From the NCBI GenBank assembly GCA_027493875.1, contig JAOSJX010000003.1, positions 109,669 through 173,668 on the forward strand: a DNA stretch of 64,000 nucleotides. Reading direction: 5' to 3'. The notes under the pieces are model-generated. The model searched no databases. It saw only the letters and a list, made by a program, of their open reading frames with translations, and had not been told where the DNA came from. Position 1 is the stretch's first letter. Each line of letters begins with the position of its first letter. The stretch is from Deltaproteobacteria bacterium. Lineage in GTDB: Bacteria; Lernaellota; Lernaellaia; JACKCT01. Positions 1-7,409 of the stretch are shown one piece after another. The position numbers and the translations under genes were made by a program.

Positions 1-85
1 CGGCCCCGCCGGGATACCCGAAAACGACGGTGACGCCCTCGGCCTCGAGCTGTTTGATCAGCGCCGCGGCTCCGTTGATTTTCAT
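1..85 (-). CDS. ilvB: Acetolactate synthase large subunit, N-terminus only (cut by window edge)
   Basis: Only the first 28 codons are in the window. They begin MKINGAAALIKQLEAEG and continue into VVFGYPGGA, the typical N-terminus of the ThDP-dependent acetolactate synthase large subunit, which makes acetolactate or acetohydroxybutyrate in branched-chain amino acid synthesis. The ATG at 85 is preceded by an AGGAG ribosome site about 10 bases upstream. The 5' leader carries a peptide rich in Leu, Ile and Val and a terminator, which independently supports an ilv identity. Other ThDP enzymes share the GYPGG motif, but the leader makes ilvB much the best call. Confidence 0.87.
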   Translation of the reverse strand, partial: MKINGAAALIKQLEAEGVTVVFGYPGGA

Positions 86-112
86 CCCTCGCACTCCTCA
101 CGCGTTCCAAGC

Positions 113-152
113 AAAAAAAACCGATCCGGGCCTCATGGCCGGGATCGGTTTT
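113..152 (-). terminator. Intrinsic terminator (attenuator) upstream of ilvB
   Basis: On the minus strand an 11-bp stem (AAAACCGATCC with GGATCGGTTTT), one C-C mismatch and a further 4-bp GGCC stem close on a four-base loop. Eight T residues follow at 120-113. The T tract ends only 27 bases before the ilvB start codon, so this can only control entry into ilvB. Confidence 0.85.
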
Positions 153-188
153 CGTCTTGGCTGCTTTTCGGCGACGAAGATCCCGGCC
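137..188 (-). promoter_or_regulatory. Antiterminator arms of the ilv attenuator
   Basis: The ten bases GGCCGGGATC at 188-179 begin in the last base of the leader-peptide stop codon. They are perfectly complementary to GATCCCGGCC at 146-137, which is the 5' arm of the terminator. Pairing of the two would prevent the terminator. A ribosome at the leader stop codon would cover the first arm, while one stalled on the Leu/Val/Ile codons would leave it free. This is the geometry of classical ribosome-mediated attenuation. Confidence 0.8.
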
Positions 189-247
189 TAGGCCAGAATC
201 CCAAGAAGAAGGACGATCACAAACAGGTTGTCGATCGCTCGTCGCAT
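188..247 (-). CDS. ilv leader peptide (19 residues)
   Basis: ATG at 247 opens a 19-codon frame, MRRAIDNLFVIVLLLGILA, ended by TAG at 190-188. Ten of 19 residues are Leu, Ile or Val, with Val-Ile-Val-Leu-Leu-Leu in a row. Its stop codon abuts the antiterminator arm and the terminator follows, as expected for an ilv operon leader peptide. I see no good Shine-Dalgarno sequence. A TTGACA box at 285-280 would place the transcript start within a few bases of the ATG, so the leader may be translated from a leaderless or nearly leaderless mRNA. Confidence 0.8.
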   Translation of the reverse strand: MRRAIDNLFVIVLLLGILA

Positions 248-256
248 GATCGGATT

Positions 257-285
257 AGGAAACACAAGAACCGGGCCGTTGTCAA
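257..285 (-). promoter_or_regulatory. Probable sigma-70 promoter of the ilv leader
   Basis: A perfect -35 box TTGACA lies at 285-280 on the minus strand. At 17-bp spacing the -10 is the weak TTTCCT (262-257). The -10 match is poor, so the exact start site is uncertain. Confidence 0.45.
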
Positions 286-326
286 CCGGCATTTGGAAGG
301 TTTCGGGTGGCGGGGGCCGGCGGCCG

Positions 327-382
327 GTTCTGGTTGTTGGTTTTTGGTTGGTGGTTTTTGGTTTTTGGTTCGTGGTTTTTTG
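327..382. repeat. Degenerate heptanucleotide tandem repeat (TTNNTGG)
   Basis: Eight consecutive 7-base units fit the pattern TTNNTGG (for example TTGTTGG, TTTTTGG, TTGGTGG, TTCGTGG). The tract fills the gap between the ilv leader promoter and the end of the gene at 420. Several other gaps in this window carry tracts of different sequence but the same 7-base period. Otherwise I see nothing in 286-419. Confidence 0.75.
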
Positions 383-419
383 TTGACCGTTTTTTGCGGG
401 CTGATTCCCTTTTCAGCCG

Positions 420-1515
420 TCATCCTTTCGCCTTCATTCCTCCAACGATTTTTTCCGCGAGATCCACGAGTTCGAGAAACTCCCGGCGCTCGTGGGCGTC
501 CTCGCCGCCGATCGCGCCGCGCGCCAGCCGGCGCACCGTGGCGAAATCGCCGTCGCCGGAGTATTCCGAATCGCGCAGCAACATCCCGAAGAGCGCCACC
601 GCGCCGGCGAAGCGGAAGTCCCGCGACGCGTTATCAAAAGACTTCGCGGAGTCATCAACTTTCGCCGACACCAACTTCGCAGCTTCCGGTCCGGGCTGTC
701 GATAACCAACCTGAACGGAGAACAACCGGCCCGTCCGTTGACCCGTCGGAACAACCTCGTAAAGCATCGTGATGATTTGTCCAGGCCACATCGCGTCAGC
801 GTGGCGCACATCGCGATAGACTTTTCGGCTCGCGGGTTGGGAATTCTCGTTGCCGAGCAACCTATAACTTTCCACGACGCGCGAGTTGAAAACAACATCG
901 ATCATCAAGTCGCTGACAGCGATCACGCCGGTGCCGTTGTCCGCCGCCCGTACGCTCAGTTTGGCGAGTCGATGGTCCGCCTTCCACGGCGCCGATGCGA
1001 CTTCGACGCGCACGGTTATATCCTCTCCGGCCGCCGGCGGGGACGTCGTAATCGAAATAATTGACCATTGATACGATCCGCACGCTCTCGCTCGGCGGAA
1101 GGCGGCCCTCACGCAACGCGGCGCGGACTTCGGGCAATGACGCGGGATTCAGGTCCAGCGGTTCATCGGCAAAAACTTTTTTCTCGTCATCGCCGGCAAA
1201 GCCAACACCCGGTTCGGTCACAACGACCTGAACGGTGTGGCTGTTGTCAGGTTGGTTGGTCAGCAGTCGATAAACCGGCACCGCGGCAAATTGCCAGAGC
1301 ACGAAGATCGTCCCCGCGACCAGCACCGTCACGAACACGGTCGCCGCCGTGGAATACCGGAAGCGGTCCCACAGCGGGCTCCATTCGCCGCGGCGCGGCC
1401 GGTATTTTTCGCCCTCGCGCTCGGCCATTTTCTCCAGGCGCGCGCGCATTTCCGGCCGGACCTCAATGCGTTCGTAGTGGTCTTTGAGGTTTTTTTTCAG
1501 AGGATCGTTACTCAT
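420..1515 (-). CDS. Membrane protein with YfbK-type N- and C-terminal domains but no VWA domain; putative anti-sigma partner (frameshifted)
   Basis: A roughly 60-residue cytosolic N-terminus is followed by one membrane segment (about residues 54-80) and a periplasmic region. The latter contains VNYFDYDVP and PWKADHRLAKLSV, which match the conserved segment preceding the VWA domain in YfbK-like proteins. It then runs straight into VVFNSRVVESYRLLGNEN and GQIITMLYEVVP, typical of the DUF3520 C-terminal domain. The roughly 180-residue VWA domain expected between them is absent. One frameshift near 1030-1042 joins the two frames. The start (1515, ATGA) overlaps the stop of a 44-codon frame that itself overlaps the upstream ECF sigma gene, so an anti-sigma or sigma-modulating role is a reasonable inference, not shown. 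Confidence 0.6.
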
Positions 1516-1646
1516 AGCCGCACCCATTCCCCGCGGGGGCGGGGCTTGGTAAAATGAAAGAAGTGGCGCGCGGTGGAAGCGGCGGGCAGTCGTGGAGGCT
1601 GGTTAAAACCCGCTTCCACCGGCGCGTTTTTTTTCGCGAACATCAT
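1512..1646 (-). CDS. Small 44-residue ORF bridging the sigma factor and its membrane partner
   Basis: ATGATG at 1646 overlaps the TGA of the sigma factor gene, and the TGA at 1514-1512 overlaps the ATG of the next gene, giving two perfect stop/start overlaps. The product (starts MMFAKKNAPVEAG, ends RGEWVRL) has no recognisable domain. It could be a real coupled peptide, or simply a bridging frame that keeps ribosomes on the message. No independent coding evidence. Confidence 0.35.
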   Translation of the reverse strand: MMFAKKNAPVEAGFNQPPRLPAASTARHFFHFTKPRPRGEWVRL

Positions 1647-2122
1647 GACGCCTCCTGCGCGGAGAGCATCGCGCGCAGTTTTTTCTTGGTCCGGAACAAA
1701 AGGCTCAACACCGTGCCGCGCGAGCGGCCCGTGATGTCGGCGATCTCCGCCGCCGTGTATTCCTCGACCACGTTCAGGTACACCGCCTCCCGTTCCTCCG
1801 GGCGCAGTTCCGCCAGCGCCCCGTGAAGGCCCGACCAATCGAGCGCTTCGGGAAACTCGACGTCGCTCTCCGTCTCGAAGTCGCCCTCGTTCGCCAGATG
1901 CAGCGGCGTGAAGTTCGGCTGGCGTTTGCGGAGCCGTTCCAAAAAGCGGTTGCGGATGACTTTGATGAAATAAAGGCGGTCGCGCGGTCCGTCGTAGCGG
2001 ATGAGGTTGAGCCACGCGTCCTGCAGCAGATCCTCGGCCTCGGTTTGGTCGTGCGTCAGCGAATAGGCGTAGCGAATCCCATGGTGCATGAGTTCGTCCA
2101 ACTCCCGCCGGTCAAAGGCCAT
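1643..2122 (-). CDS. ECF-family RNA polymerase sigma factor
   Basis: A 159-residue sigma-70-family protein with region 2 (HHGIRYAYSLTHDQTEAEDL, then WLNLIRYDGPRDRLYFIKVI) and a C-terminal region 4 helix-turn-helix (YTAAEIADITGRSRGTVLS). There is no region 1.1 or 3, as in ECF sigma factors. The start at 2122 is chosen because GGAGG lies about 7 bases upstream; an upstream in-frame ATG at 2188 lacks such a site. It is the first gene of a unit with the 44-codon frame and the YfbK-like membrane protein, which suggests a signalling pair. Confidence 0.88.
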   Translation of the reverse strand: MAFDRRELDELMHHGIRYAYSLTHDQTEAEDLLQDAWLNLIRYDGPRDRLYFIKVIRNRFLERLRKRQPNFTPLHLANEGDFETESDVEFPEALDWSGLHGALAELRPEEREAVYLNVVEEYTAAEIADITGRSRGTVLSLLFRTKKKLRAMLSAQEAS

Positions 2123-2252
2123 AGGTTTCCTCCGGCGCCGGATCGCGCCGCTTTGGGAGGGAAGGCCGCCCGATTTGCTGGCCTTCACAATATATAATGG
2201 ATTTGGGCGCAGGTTGATTGCGCGGGCGCGAAAAAAAGGCGGGGAAAGTCTT

Positions 2253-3071
2253 TTAGAACGTGAAGATCACGGCGGCGGAGTACGTATGGCCGGCCGCGGC
2301 GTTGCGTCCGTAAAGGGCGGTGGTGTACGCCACTTCCAGAAAGAGCGGATTGAGAATCTGGAAATCGAGGGCGCTTTCGAGCCTGCCGATCGCGCTTTCC
2401 AGCCCGGCCTGCGGGTCGGTCGTCTCGGCCTCGTCCGCGTTGCCGACGCTGGCGATGCCGTCGAGCTTCACGCGCGGAAAGACGCGCCAGAAGTTGCCGC
2501 CGAGTTCCACCAGGTAGCGCCATTCGTCGGACGGTTCCTCGTCGCGCCAGCGGTAGCCACCCTCGAGGCCGAAGTACAGCGGCAGCGGGTACAACGATCG
2601 GCCGAGGAGCAACCGTCCCTCCACATCCTGTTGGCCTGAACCGGGTGGGAGCTTCGCGTTCTCGTCGTAAAAATGCGGCGACTTGTAGGTCACCTGCGTG
2701 GAGAAAACGAACGGTTTTTGAAAAAGCCGGGCTTTCAGCGCCGCTTCCTGATCGCCGGGGCCCGCGTACTCCGCCGTCCGAAGACCATTGTTTGCATACT
2801 GGTGTTTGTAGGCGAGATTCAAAATGGCATCGAGCCAGTCCGTCAAACCGACCGAGCCGTAATAGCCGATCGCCAGGTCTTGGAAATACTGGTTTTCCGG
2901 GGCCTCGCCGCGCTCACTGTTGTTGTCGAAATATTCGCTCGCGGTGAAGTAGCTGACGCCGAGCTTTTGGTATCCCTTGCCCCGCCCCGCGGTCCATGCC
3001 CCGCCGAATGCCGAAGCCGGAATCGACATTGCGGCCATGAGCGTCAAAAACGCGAGGAAACGAAACTTCAT
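2253..3071 (-). CDS. Outer-membrane beta-barrel protein (transporter-like)
   Basis: 272 residues, intact. A Sec signal peptide (MKFRFLAFLTLMAAMSIPASA) is followed by alternating aromatic/polar strands and a C-terminal Phe (ending AAVIFTF), the signature of BamA-inserted barrels. The style (LGVSYFTASEYF, GSVGLTDWLDAILNLAY, TQVTYKSPHFYD) resembles the small MetA-pathway or transporter barrel families. Substrate unknown. GGAGG precedes the ATG. A 130-base gap without visible signals separates it from the sigma factor gene, so it is probably transcribed separately. Confidence 0.75.
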   Translation of the reverse strand: MKFRFLAFLTLMAAMSIPASAFGGAWTAGRGKGYQKLGVSYFTASEYFDNNSERGEAPENQYFQDLAIGYYGSVGLTDWLDAILNLAYKHQYANNGLRTAEYAGPGDQEAALKARLFQKPFVFSTQVTYKSPHFYDENAKLPPGSGQQDVEGRLLLGRSLYPLPLYFGLEGGYRWRDEEPSDEWRYLVELGGNFWRVFPRVKLDGIASVGNADEAETTDPQAGLESAIGRLESALDFQILNPLFLEVAYTTALYGRNAAAGHTYSAAVIFTF

Positions 3072-3225
3072 CGGTGGCTGCCTCCGGTCCTGAATTCATC
3101 GTTCGGTTCCCAGGGACATACGTATCACGTCCGGGTCAAATGATGCGAATTGTCAGGAAACGGAACTCTTCGAGATTTCCTGCGTCGCCATTGTGAAAAG
3201 CGGCCGTCGATTCGATGCACCAAAT

Positions 3226-4192
3226 TCACTGCTCATGGCGGAACGCTTGATATCGCCAATACCGCGAGATCACGGCCGACACAATCGATCTTATAGTGTT
3301 CGCTCGGCACCCACCGGTTCTGGCCAACCCGGTAATCTTAATGAAAGAATTCCATCCGTGCGTACGCCAAAAACGCCGATCGTATCTTGCCTCAATGGGC
3401 TCATCCATTTTGCCCTTGTTTCTGCCTTGAGTGTTTTCTTGACCATTGACGGGAGCGGCGGGTTGTTCGCAGGCCTTGAATGTAACCAGCAAGGTACCGC
3501 GAAAGATAATTCGGAGACCCCTCTCGCGGGAGCCAGCACTTGAATCGCCGGCAAAAAGCGCCAAAAGCGCGTCGACGGCGTCCGGTTGGCCGTCCTCCGC
3601 ATTCCCCGCTACTGAAAATCCGGTCCAAGATTTGAACGCGCCAACAAGCTGTCTGGCGGCTTGGGTTGCGGATTCGCCGGATTGCTTATGTGCTTTAAGG
3701 TTGCTGATCCGGCTGATTGGAATTTCATTTCGCAACGAGTATTCGATAAGAGGCAAAATACTGAGTTGCGGAAACGACTCAACAGCGACAGCTCGGTCCG
3801 TACCGATGCTCTTCAGAGCTTCTTTAGCCCTGCTCAAACCATTTGCGGCGTGCACGGCTCCCGGCTGGAACCTCGGCGCCTGAATTCGAACGCTTCCGTT
3901 CTTAATAAAAGCGGAATTTCCGAGCCCGTTCAACCGGCCTGTATTTGCCGCTTGATAATTCATCAGTTCCAATAGGTTGATCGATGAGGATCAGGTCAAA
4001 TAAGCCATGGCGTTGCGAGAATGACGAAAAAGCCTCGTCACTCTTATCTGCCGGCCCGACTTGAATCTCCGTCAGCACTCGGCAAGGCACCTTGCTCACG
4101 TCCAACCAGGCAAACCCATAAGTACCCTTCTTACTTGACCACGGTAAATCTATAGATACGATTTTCAATTCGCTTTCTCCACTGCCAACCAA
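3226..4192 (-). CDS. DUF429 family protein (predicted RNase H-like fold), frameshifted
   Basis: The N-terminal part (VSIDLPWSSKKGTYGFAWLD, then FDLILIDQPIG and RPVERA) and the C-terminal part (AVAVESFPQLSI, AVDALLALFAG) match the order of DUF429 motifs: an Asp-containing first strand, a D-x-PIG strand, an RPVERA helix and a final helix with paired Asp residues. The two parts lie in different frames joined near 3940-3950. The family usually ends soon after the last motif, so the true stop is probably near 3480 and the remaining open frame to 3226 is suspect. The gene starts 6 bases after the antitoxin stop. Base composition is AT-richer than neighbours, suggesting acquisition with the toxin-antitoxin pair. 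Confidence 0.6.
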
Positions 4193-4197
4193 TGCCT

Positions 4198-4507
4198 CTA
4201 CCGCGAGTGATGAATCGGCTTAAGATCGATGACGAGCTTGGCGTCCAGCGCGCGAGCAAGCCTTCTAAGCATTTTGATCGAGTGACCCGCGTATGATTCG
4301 CTTTCCATTCGAGCGATCACGGACTGCGTGGTGCCGGAGCTTTTCGGCAAGTTCCTCTTGCGTCAGGCCCTGCTCCTTCCTGAGTTGGTGGATTTTGGCG
4401 GAAAGGCGGATCGCTTCTTTTTCCTCGTGAAACGCGGCTGCCACGCGAGGATTTTTCAATTCCTCGTCCAGAAGTTTTTGAAAATCGTCGTGAGTTCGTT
4501 TAGCCAT
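4198..4507 (-). CDS. higA: XRE-family antitoxin (HigA-like), frameshifted
   Basis: The reading starts MAKRTHDDFQKLLDEELKN and reaches a helix-turn-helix (LRKEQGLTQEELAEKLR). A single extra base near 4330-4337 then breaks the frame. The alternative frame continues TTQSVIARMESESYAGHS and ends LVIDLKPIHHSR, completing a normal XRE domain of about 100 residues. It overlaps the end of the toxin gene by 8 bases, the toxin-first order typical of higBA. It should neutralise the toxin and repress the shared promoter. Confidence 0.75.
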
Positions 4508-4849
4508 TTTTCGTCTCCCGATACCGTTTCATTCTCGTGATAGCAAGTTCGATTTCCCGTCGTGGAGTTTTCTGCGCCTTTTTCGTAAAGCCGTGGAGCA
4601 GTACAAATCGCGGCCCCGGCTCCACCATGTAGAAGATTCGGCTAATCCCGCGCGCGTGCGAAACGCGAAGCTCCCGTAGCTTAGGCACGCCGACAATGGC
4701 CTTCGATCGAGGTTCGTGGAGAATTCCATCTTCTCGGAGCACATCGATCGCCGCCAGTAATCGACCTCGAACGTTTTCGTCCGATTCCTTTATATAGTCC
4801 CAAACCGGCTTCCGTCCGGAGGGAGTGAAAAGAAAATGATCTCATACAC
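4500..4849 (-). CDS. higB: RelE/HigB-type toxin (Gp49-like), frameshifted near its start
   Basis: The C-terminal 80 residues (KLRELRVSHARGISRIFYMV, then VLLHGFTKKAQKTPRREIE) are a clear Gp49/HigB mRNA-interferase fold, including the basic FTKK segment. Upstream, one frame reads VYEIIFF and the next reads TPSGRKPVWDYIKESDENV, together a standard HigB N-terminus joined by one indel near 4825. I chose GTG at 4849 because a near-consensus promoter (TTGACA, 17 bp, TATAAA) ends six bases before it, implying a leaderless message. Confidence 0.7.
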
Positions 4850-4855
4850 GAACGT

Positions 4856-4884
4856 TTTATAGCAATTTTGCGATATTTTGTCAA
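4856..4884 (-). promoter_or_regulatory. Near-consensus promoter of higBA (leaderless)
   Basis: On the minus strand: TTGACA at 4884-4879, a 17-bp AT-rich spacer, and TATAAA at 4861-4856. The expected transcript start coincides with the GTG start codon of higB at 4849. Confidence 0.75.
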
Positions 4885-4921
4885 CGGCAAACGCGACATT
4901 TATGACTGCGAGATTTTGTGG

Positions 4922-5573
4922 TCAAACGAGTGGGATAATATCGCCGAGATTATCGAACAGCCGGTCGGCCTCACCGAGATCCGCATCGGAAAGATAACTA
5001 CGGATCGCCCAGACGGTCGCGCCGGCGGTTTTTTCCGGAACGGATGCCGTACGGAGCGTTTTCGATGACGAGCGTTTCGCGCGGATTGGTCCCGAGGGTA
5101 CGCATGGCGGCCATATAGGGTTCGGGATTCGGCTTGCCCCGCATGACCTCGTCACCGCACACCGACGTCTTGAAATACGGCTCGAACACCGGCGGCAGCG
5201 TGCGGCGAATCTCTTCGCGGCTCGTGCCGGTCACGAAAGCCAGTAGCATGCCGCATTGTTCCAGCGCGTCGAGCAGTTGCGTGGCGTTCGGAAAAACGCG
5301 CGGCTGGGCGGCGATTTGCTGGTACACTTCTTCTTTTTTTCCGACGAACGCCCGCGCCCGCGCCTTCGTGCTCATCATCCCGGCTATGCGCATGAAGTCC
5401 TTGGCGGTCTTGAGTCCCGGCTCGCCTTCGCGCCGGTAAACTTCCTCCTCGTCCACCTCGACGCCAAGCTCCTGCCCGGCGCGGACCCACGCGTCGGCGT
5501 GATAGCCCATGGTGTCGATCAGCACGCCGTCCACGTCGAAAATCACGGCGACGAATTGTTCCGAGATACGCAT
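4922..5573 (-). CDS. HAD-superfamily phosphatase, beta-phosphoglucomutase-like (frameshifted near the C-terminus)
   Basis: The start MRISEQFVAVIFDVDGVLID contains the catalytic DxDx motif I; motif II is FVTGTSREEIR, motif III the Lys in RGKPNPEPYM, and motif IV ENAPYGIR. The helical cap between motifs I and II is of the phosphoglucomutase/sugar-phosphatase type. An indel in the T6 run at 5029-5034 breaks the end; the adjacent frame supplies AGATVWAIRSYLSDADLGEA and stops at 4922, the usual HAD ending. AGAGGAG lies just upstream of the ATG at 5573. The substrate is probably a small phosphorylated sugar or similar, which cannot be fixed from sequence. Confidence 0.85.
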
Positions 5574-5613
5574 CAAGCTCCTCTCGCGTTCGCGCGGCGC
5601 GGATGCTTTAGCA

Positions 5614-6400
5614 TTATTGGGAGGGCGATTCCAGCCACGTTGGATCGGCCGCGCAGCGCACGCCTTTGTCATCCAGACGCACGCCCGGTCTCCATACCTG
5701 CCGGTAGTAAGTCGTCGTTTCGATTTTGCCGGAATACCAACTCGCGCCCTTCGCGATGAAGACGTTCTCAACCGGATTGTTCCGCCTGGAACTCACCCAC
5801 TCCTTCACATTGCCGGACATGTCGCGGCAGCCGTACGGACTGTCGCCCGCGGGGAACGACCCGACGGGCGCGGTGTACGCGTATCCGTCATGCAGATCTT
5901 TTTCCTTCACCGAATGCGTGCAGGCGTCGTCGCAGAAATTGCCGCGCGTCGCGTCGGGCTCGTCCTCGCCCCACGGATACGACGCGCCCTTGTCGCCGCG
6001 CGCCGCTTTCTCCCATTCCCACTCCGTCGGCAGGCGCTTCCCGACAAAGCGGCAATACGCCTCGCCCTGCGGGAAACTCAAAAGCGCCGGATGGTCCGGG
6101 CCGGGCGGGAGGGACGATATGCGGCGTCGGCAGTTCGGCCTCGCACGCCTCCGCCGCGACGCACCGCCCGTATTTCTCGCGCGTCACCTCGTCGCGGTCG
6201 ATGAAAAACGCCGGCAGTTCGAGGCGTTTCTGATGGATCGGCGGCGCATAGTATTTGCGAAACATCGGCCCGGCGGGAACGAGCACCATGTCCCGATCCC
6301 ACGCGGGAATCGGCCGCCGCGGCTCCGGCGGCTCGTGTTTCTTGCACGCGGCCCAGCCCAACGCGGCAACGCAAACAACGACAATTCCCAGGCGGCGCAT
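5614..6400 (-). CDS. SUMF1/FGE-sulfatase-domain lipoprotein (frameshifted)
   Basis: A lipoprotein signal (VCVAALGWAACKK) is followed by a SUMF1-type domain: MVLVPAGPMF, FFIDRDEVTREKYGRCV, then in the other frame KRLPTEWEWEKAARGDKGA, YPWGEDEPDA, GCRDMSGNVKEWVSSR and GVRLDDKGVRC. An indel near 6100-6107 in a G-rich run joins the frames. Most bacterial proteins of this class are not true formylglycine-generating enzymes but extracellular ligand-binding or regulatory proteins. A second SUMF1 protein ends at 63670. Confidence 0.75.
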
Positions 6401-6459
6401 GCCGCGATCTTAAAGACCCGCCGCGAACCGCTCAAGTTCGCGGAGAAGGGAGAGCCGAG

Positions 6460-6533
6460 AACTTGGAACCCAGAACATAGAGATCTCGCACCTCTCCCCT
6501 AGCACCTCGTCCCTCGTACCTCGCACCTTGCGA
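6460..6533. repeat. Two adjoining heptanucleotide repeat tracts
   Basis: Three units AACTTGG, AACCCAG, AACATAG (6460-6480) are followed by seven units of a different heptad, CTCGCAC-like (6485-6533: CTCGCAC, CTCTCCC, CTAGCAC, CTCGTCC, CTCGTAC, CTCGCAC, CTTGCGA). The period is exactly 7 throughout. The tracts lie between the divergent genes ending at 6400 and starting at 6598. Confidence 0.8.
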
Positions 6534-6597
6534 CGAGCCAACTGGCCCGTCCACGGCGCTTTTGCTAGGATGGGCGCGCTTTCCATCAAGGAGGTCC

Positions 6598-7231
6598 GTG
6601 CTGCGTCGTGAGCAGATCATCGGGCTTGTGGCCGTGGCCGTAGCGATGATCGTGATCCGCGTCCTTTGCGGGCGGCATCGCGGAAAACGCGCGCGCCAAA
6701 GAATTCGTCGCGGCGGGGAACACGGCCGAGGCCATCGCCGCCTACGACCGCTCGCTTCACTGGTATCTGCCGGGCAGCCCAACCGTGACGACGGCGGTGA
6801 ACGGCCTGCGCGACATTGCATCCACAGCGGAGGAAGCGGGCGATCTTGAAACGGCGCTCATCGCGTGGCGGACGATCCGCAGCGGCATGTACGCGTCGCG
6901 CTGGCTCGTGACGCCCGGCAAGGATCTGATCGAAACGGCCAACGGCCATATCGCGCGGCTCGTCGCCGTCCGCGCGGAGAACGACGCTCCCGGGTCGGGA
7001 CGGCAAGCGCATGACGAGGAAATGACGATCCTCACGCGCGAGGTCGGGCCGAAAACAGGCTGGTCCGTCCTTGCGGTTATTGCGTTCTTCGGCTGGATCG
7101 CGGCGGTCGTACTTTCATCCTCCGCGCGTTCGGCCCGGCCGACGGAATTTTACCGGCGGCCCGCCCTACTCTACGGTCTGGCCTTCGTCGCGTGCTTCGC
7201 CTTGTGGATGCTCGGGTTGTCTCGGGCATAA
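6598..7231 (+). CDS. Membrane protein of unknown function with a helical-repeat segment (frameshifted)
   Basis: GTG at 6598 follows AAGGAGG. A first membrane segment (IIGLVAVAVAMIVIRVL) is followed, after an indel near 6670, by a TPR-like helical region (NARAKEFVAAGNTAEAIAAY, then SLHWYLPG and EEAGDLETALIAWRTIRSGM). Two C-terminal membrane segments follow (WSVLAVIAFFGWIAAVV and LLYGLAFVACFALWML). The SLHWYLPG phrase and the helical pair recur in uncharacterised membrane proteins of delta-type bacteria as I recall them, but I cannot assign a function. About 210 residues. Confidence 0.55.
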
Positions 7232-7300
7232 CGTACGCTAAGAGCCTATTATTACCGCACTAATTGATGACGCAGTGGGTCATAAACACGCTGAATCCGT

Positions 7301-7329
7301 TTGACACGCGCGGGCGTCCGGCCTAATCC
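7301..7329 (+). promoter_or_regulatory. Candidate promoter of the secreted repeat protein
   Basis: TTGACA at 7301-7306, a 17-base spacer, and TAATCC at 7324-7329, 80 bases before the start codon at 7410. The -35 is perfect, the -10 four of six. The rest of the gap 7232-7409 shows nothing else. Confidence 0.45.
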
Positions 7330-7409
7330 TATGGGCCATGGTCGGCCGGAAATGATCGGCCGCCGAATGCGTTTCGGGGCCTGCTGACCGCTTGTGAAAG
7401 GAGCCTCTC

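Noticed and set aside
1068..1557. Rightward ORFs overlapping the YfbK-like gene
   Set aside because: Arg/Pro/Ala-rich translations opposite a conserved gene in GC-rich DNA, without ribosome sites; treated as shadows.
3226..3480. Functional C-terminal extension of the DUF429 protein
   Set aside because: Family members normally end before this point and the extension has no recognisable pattern; more likely read-through after a frame error.
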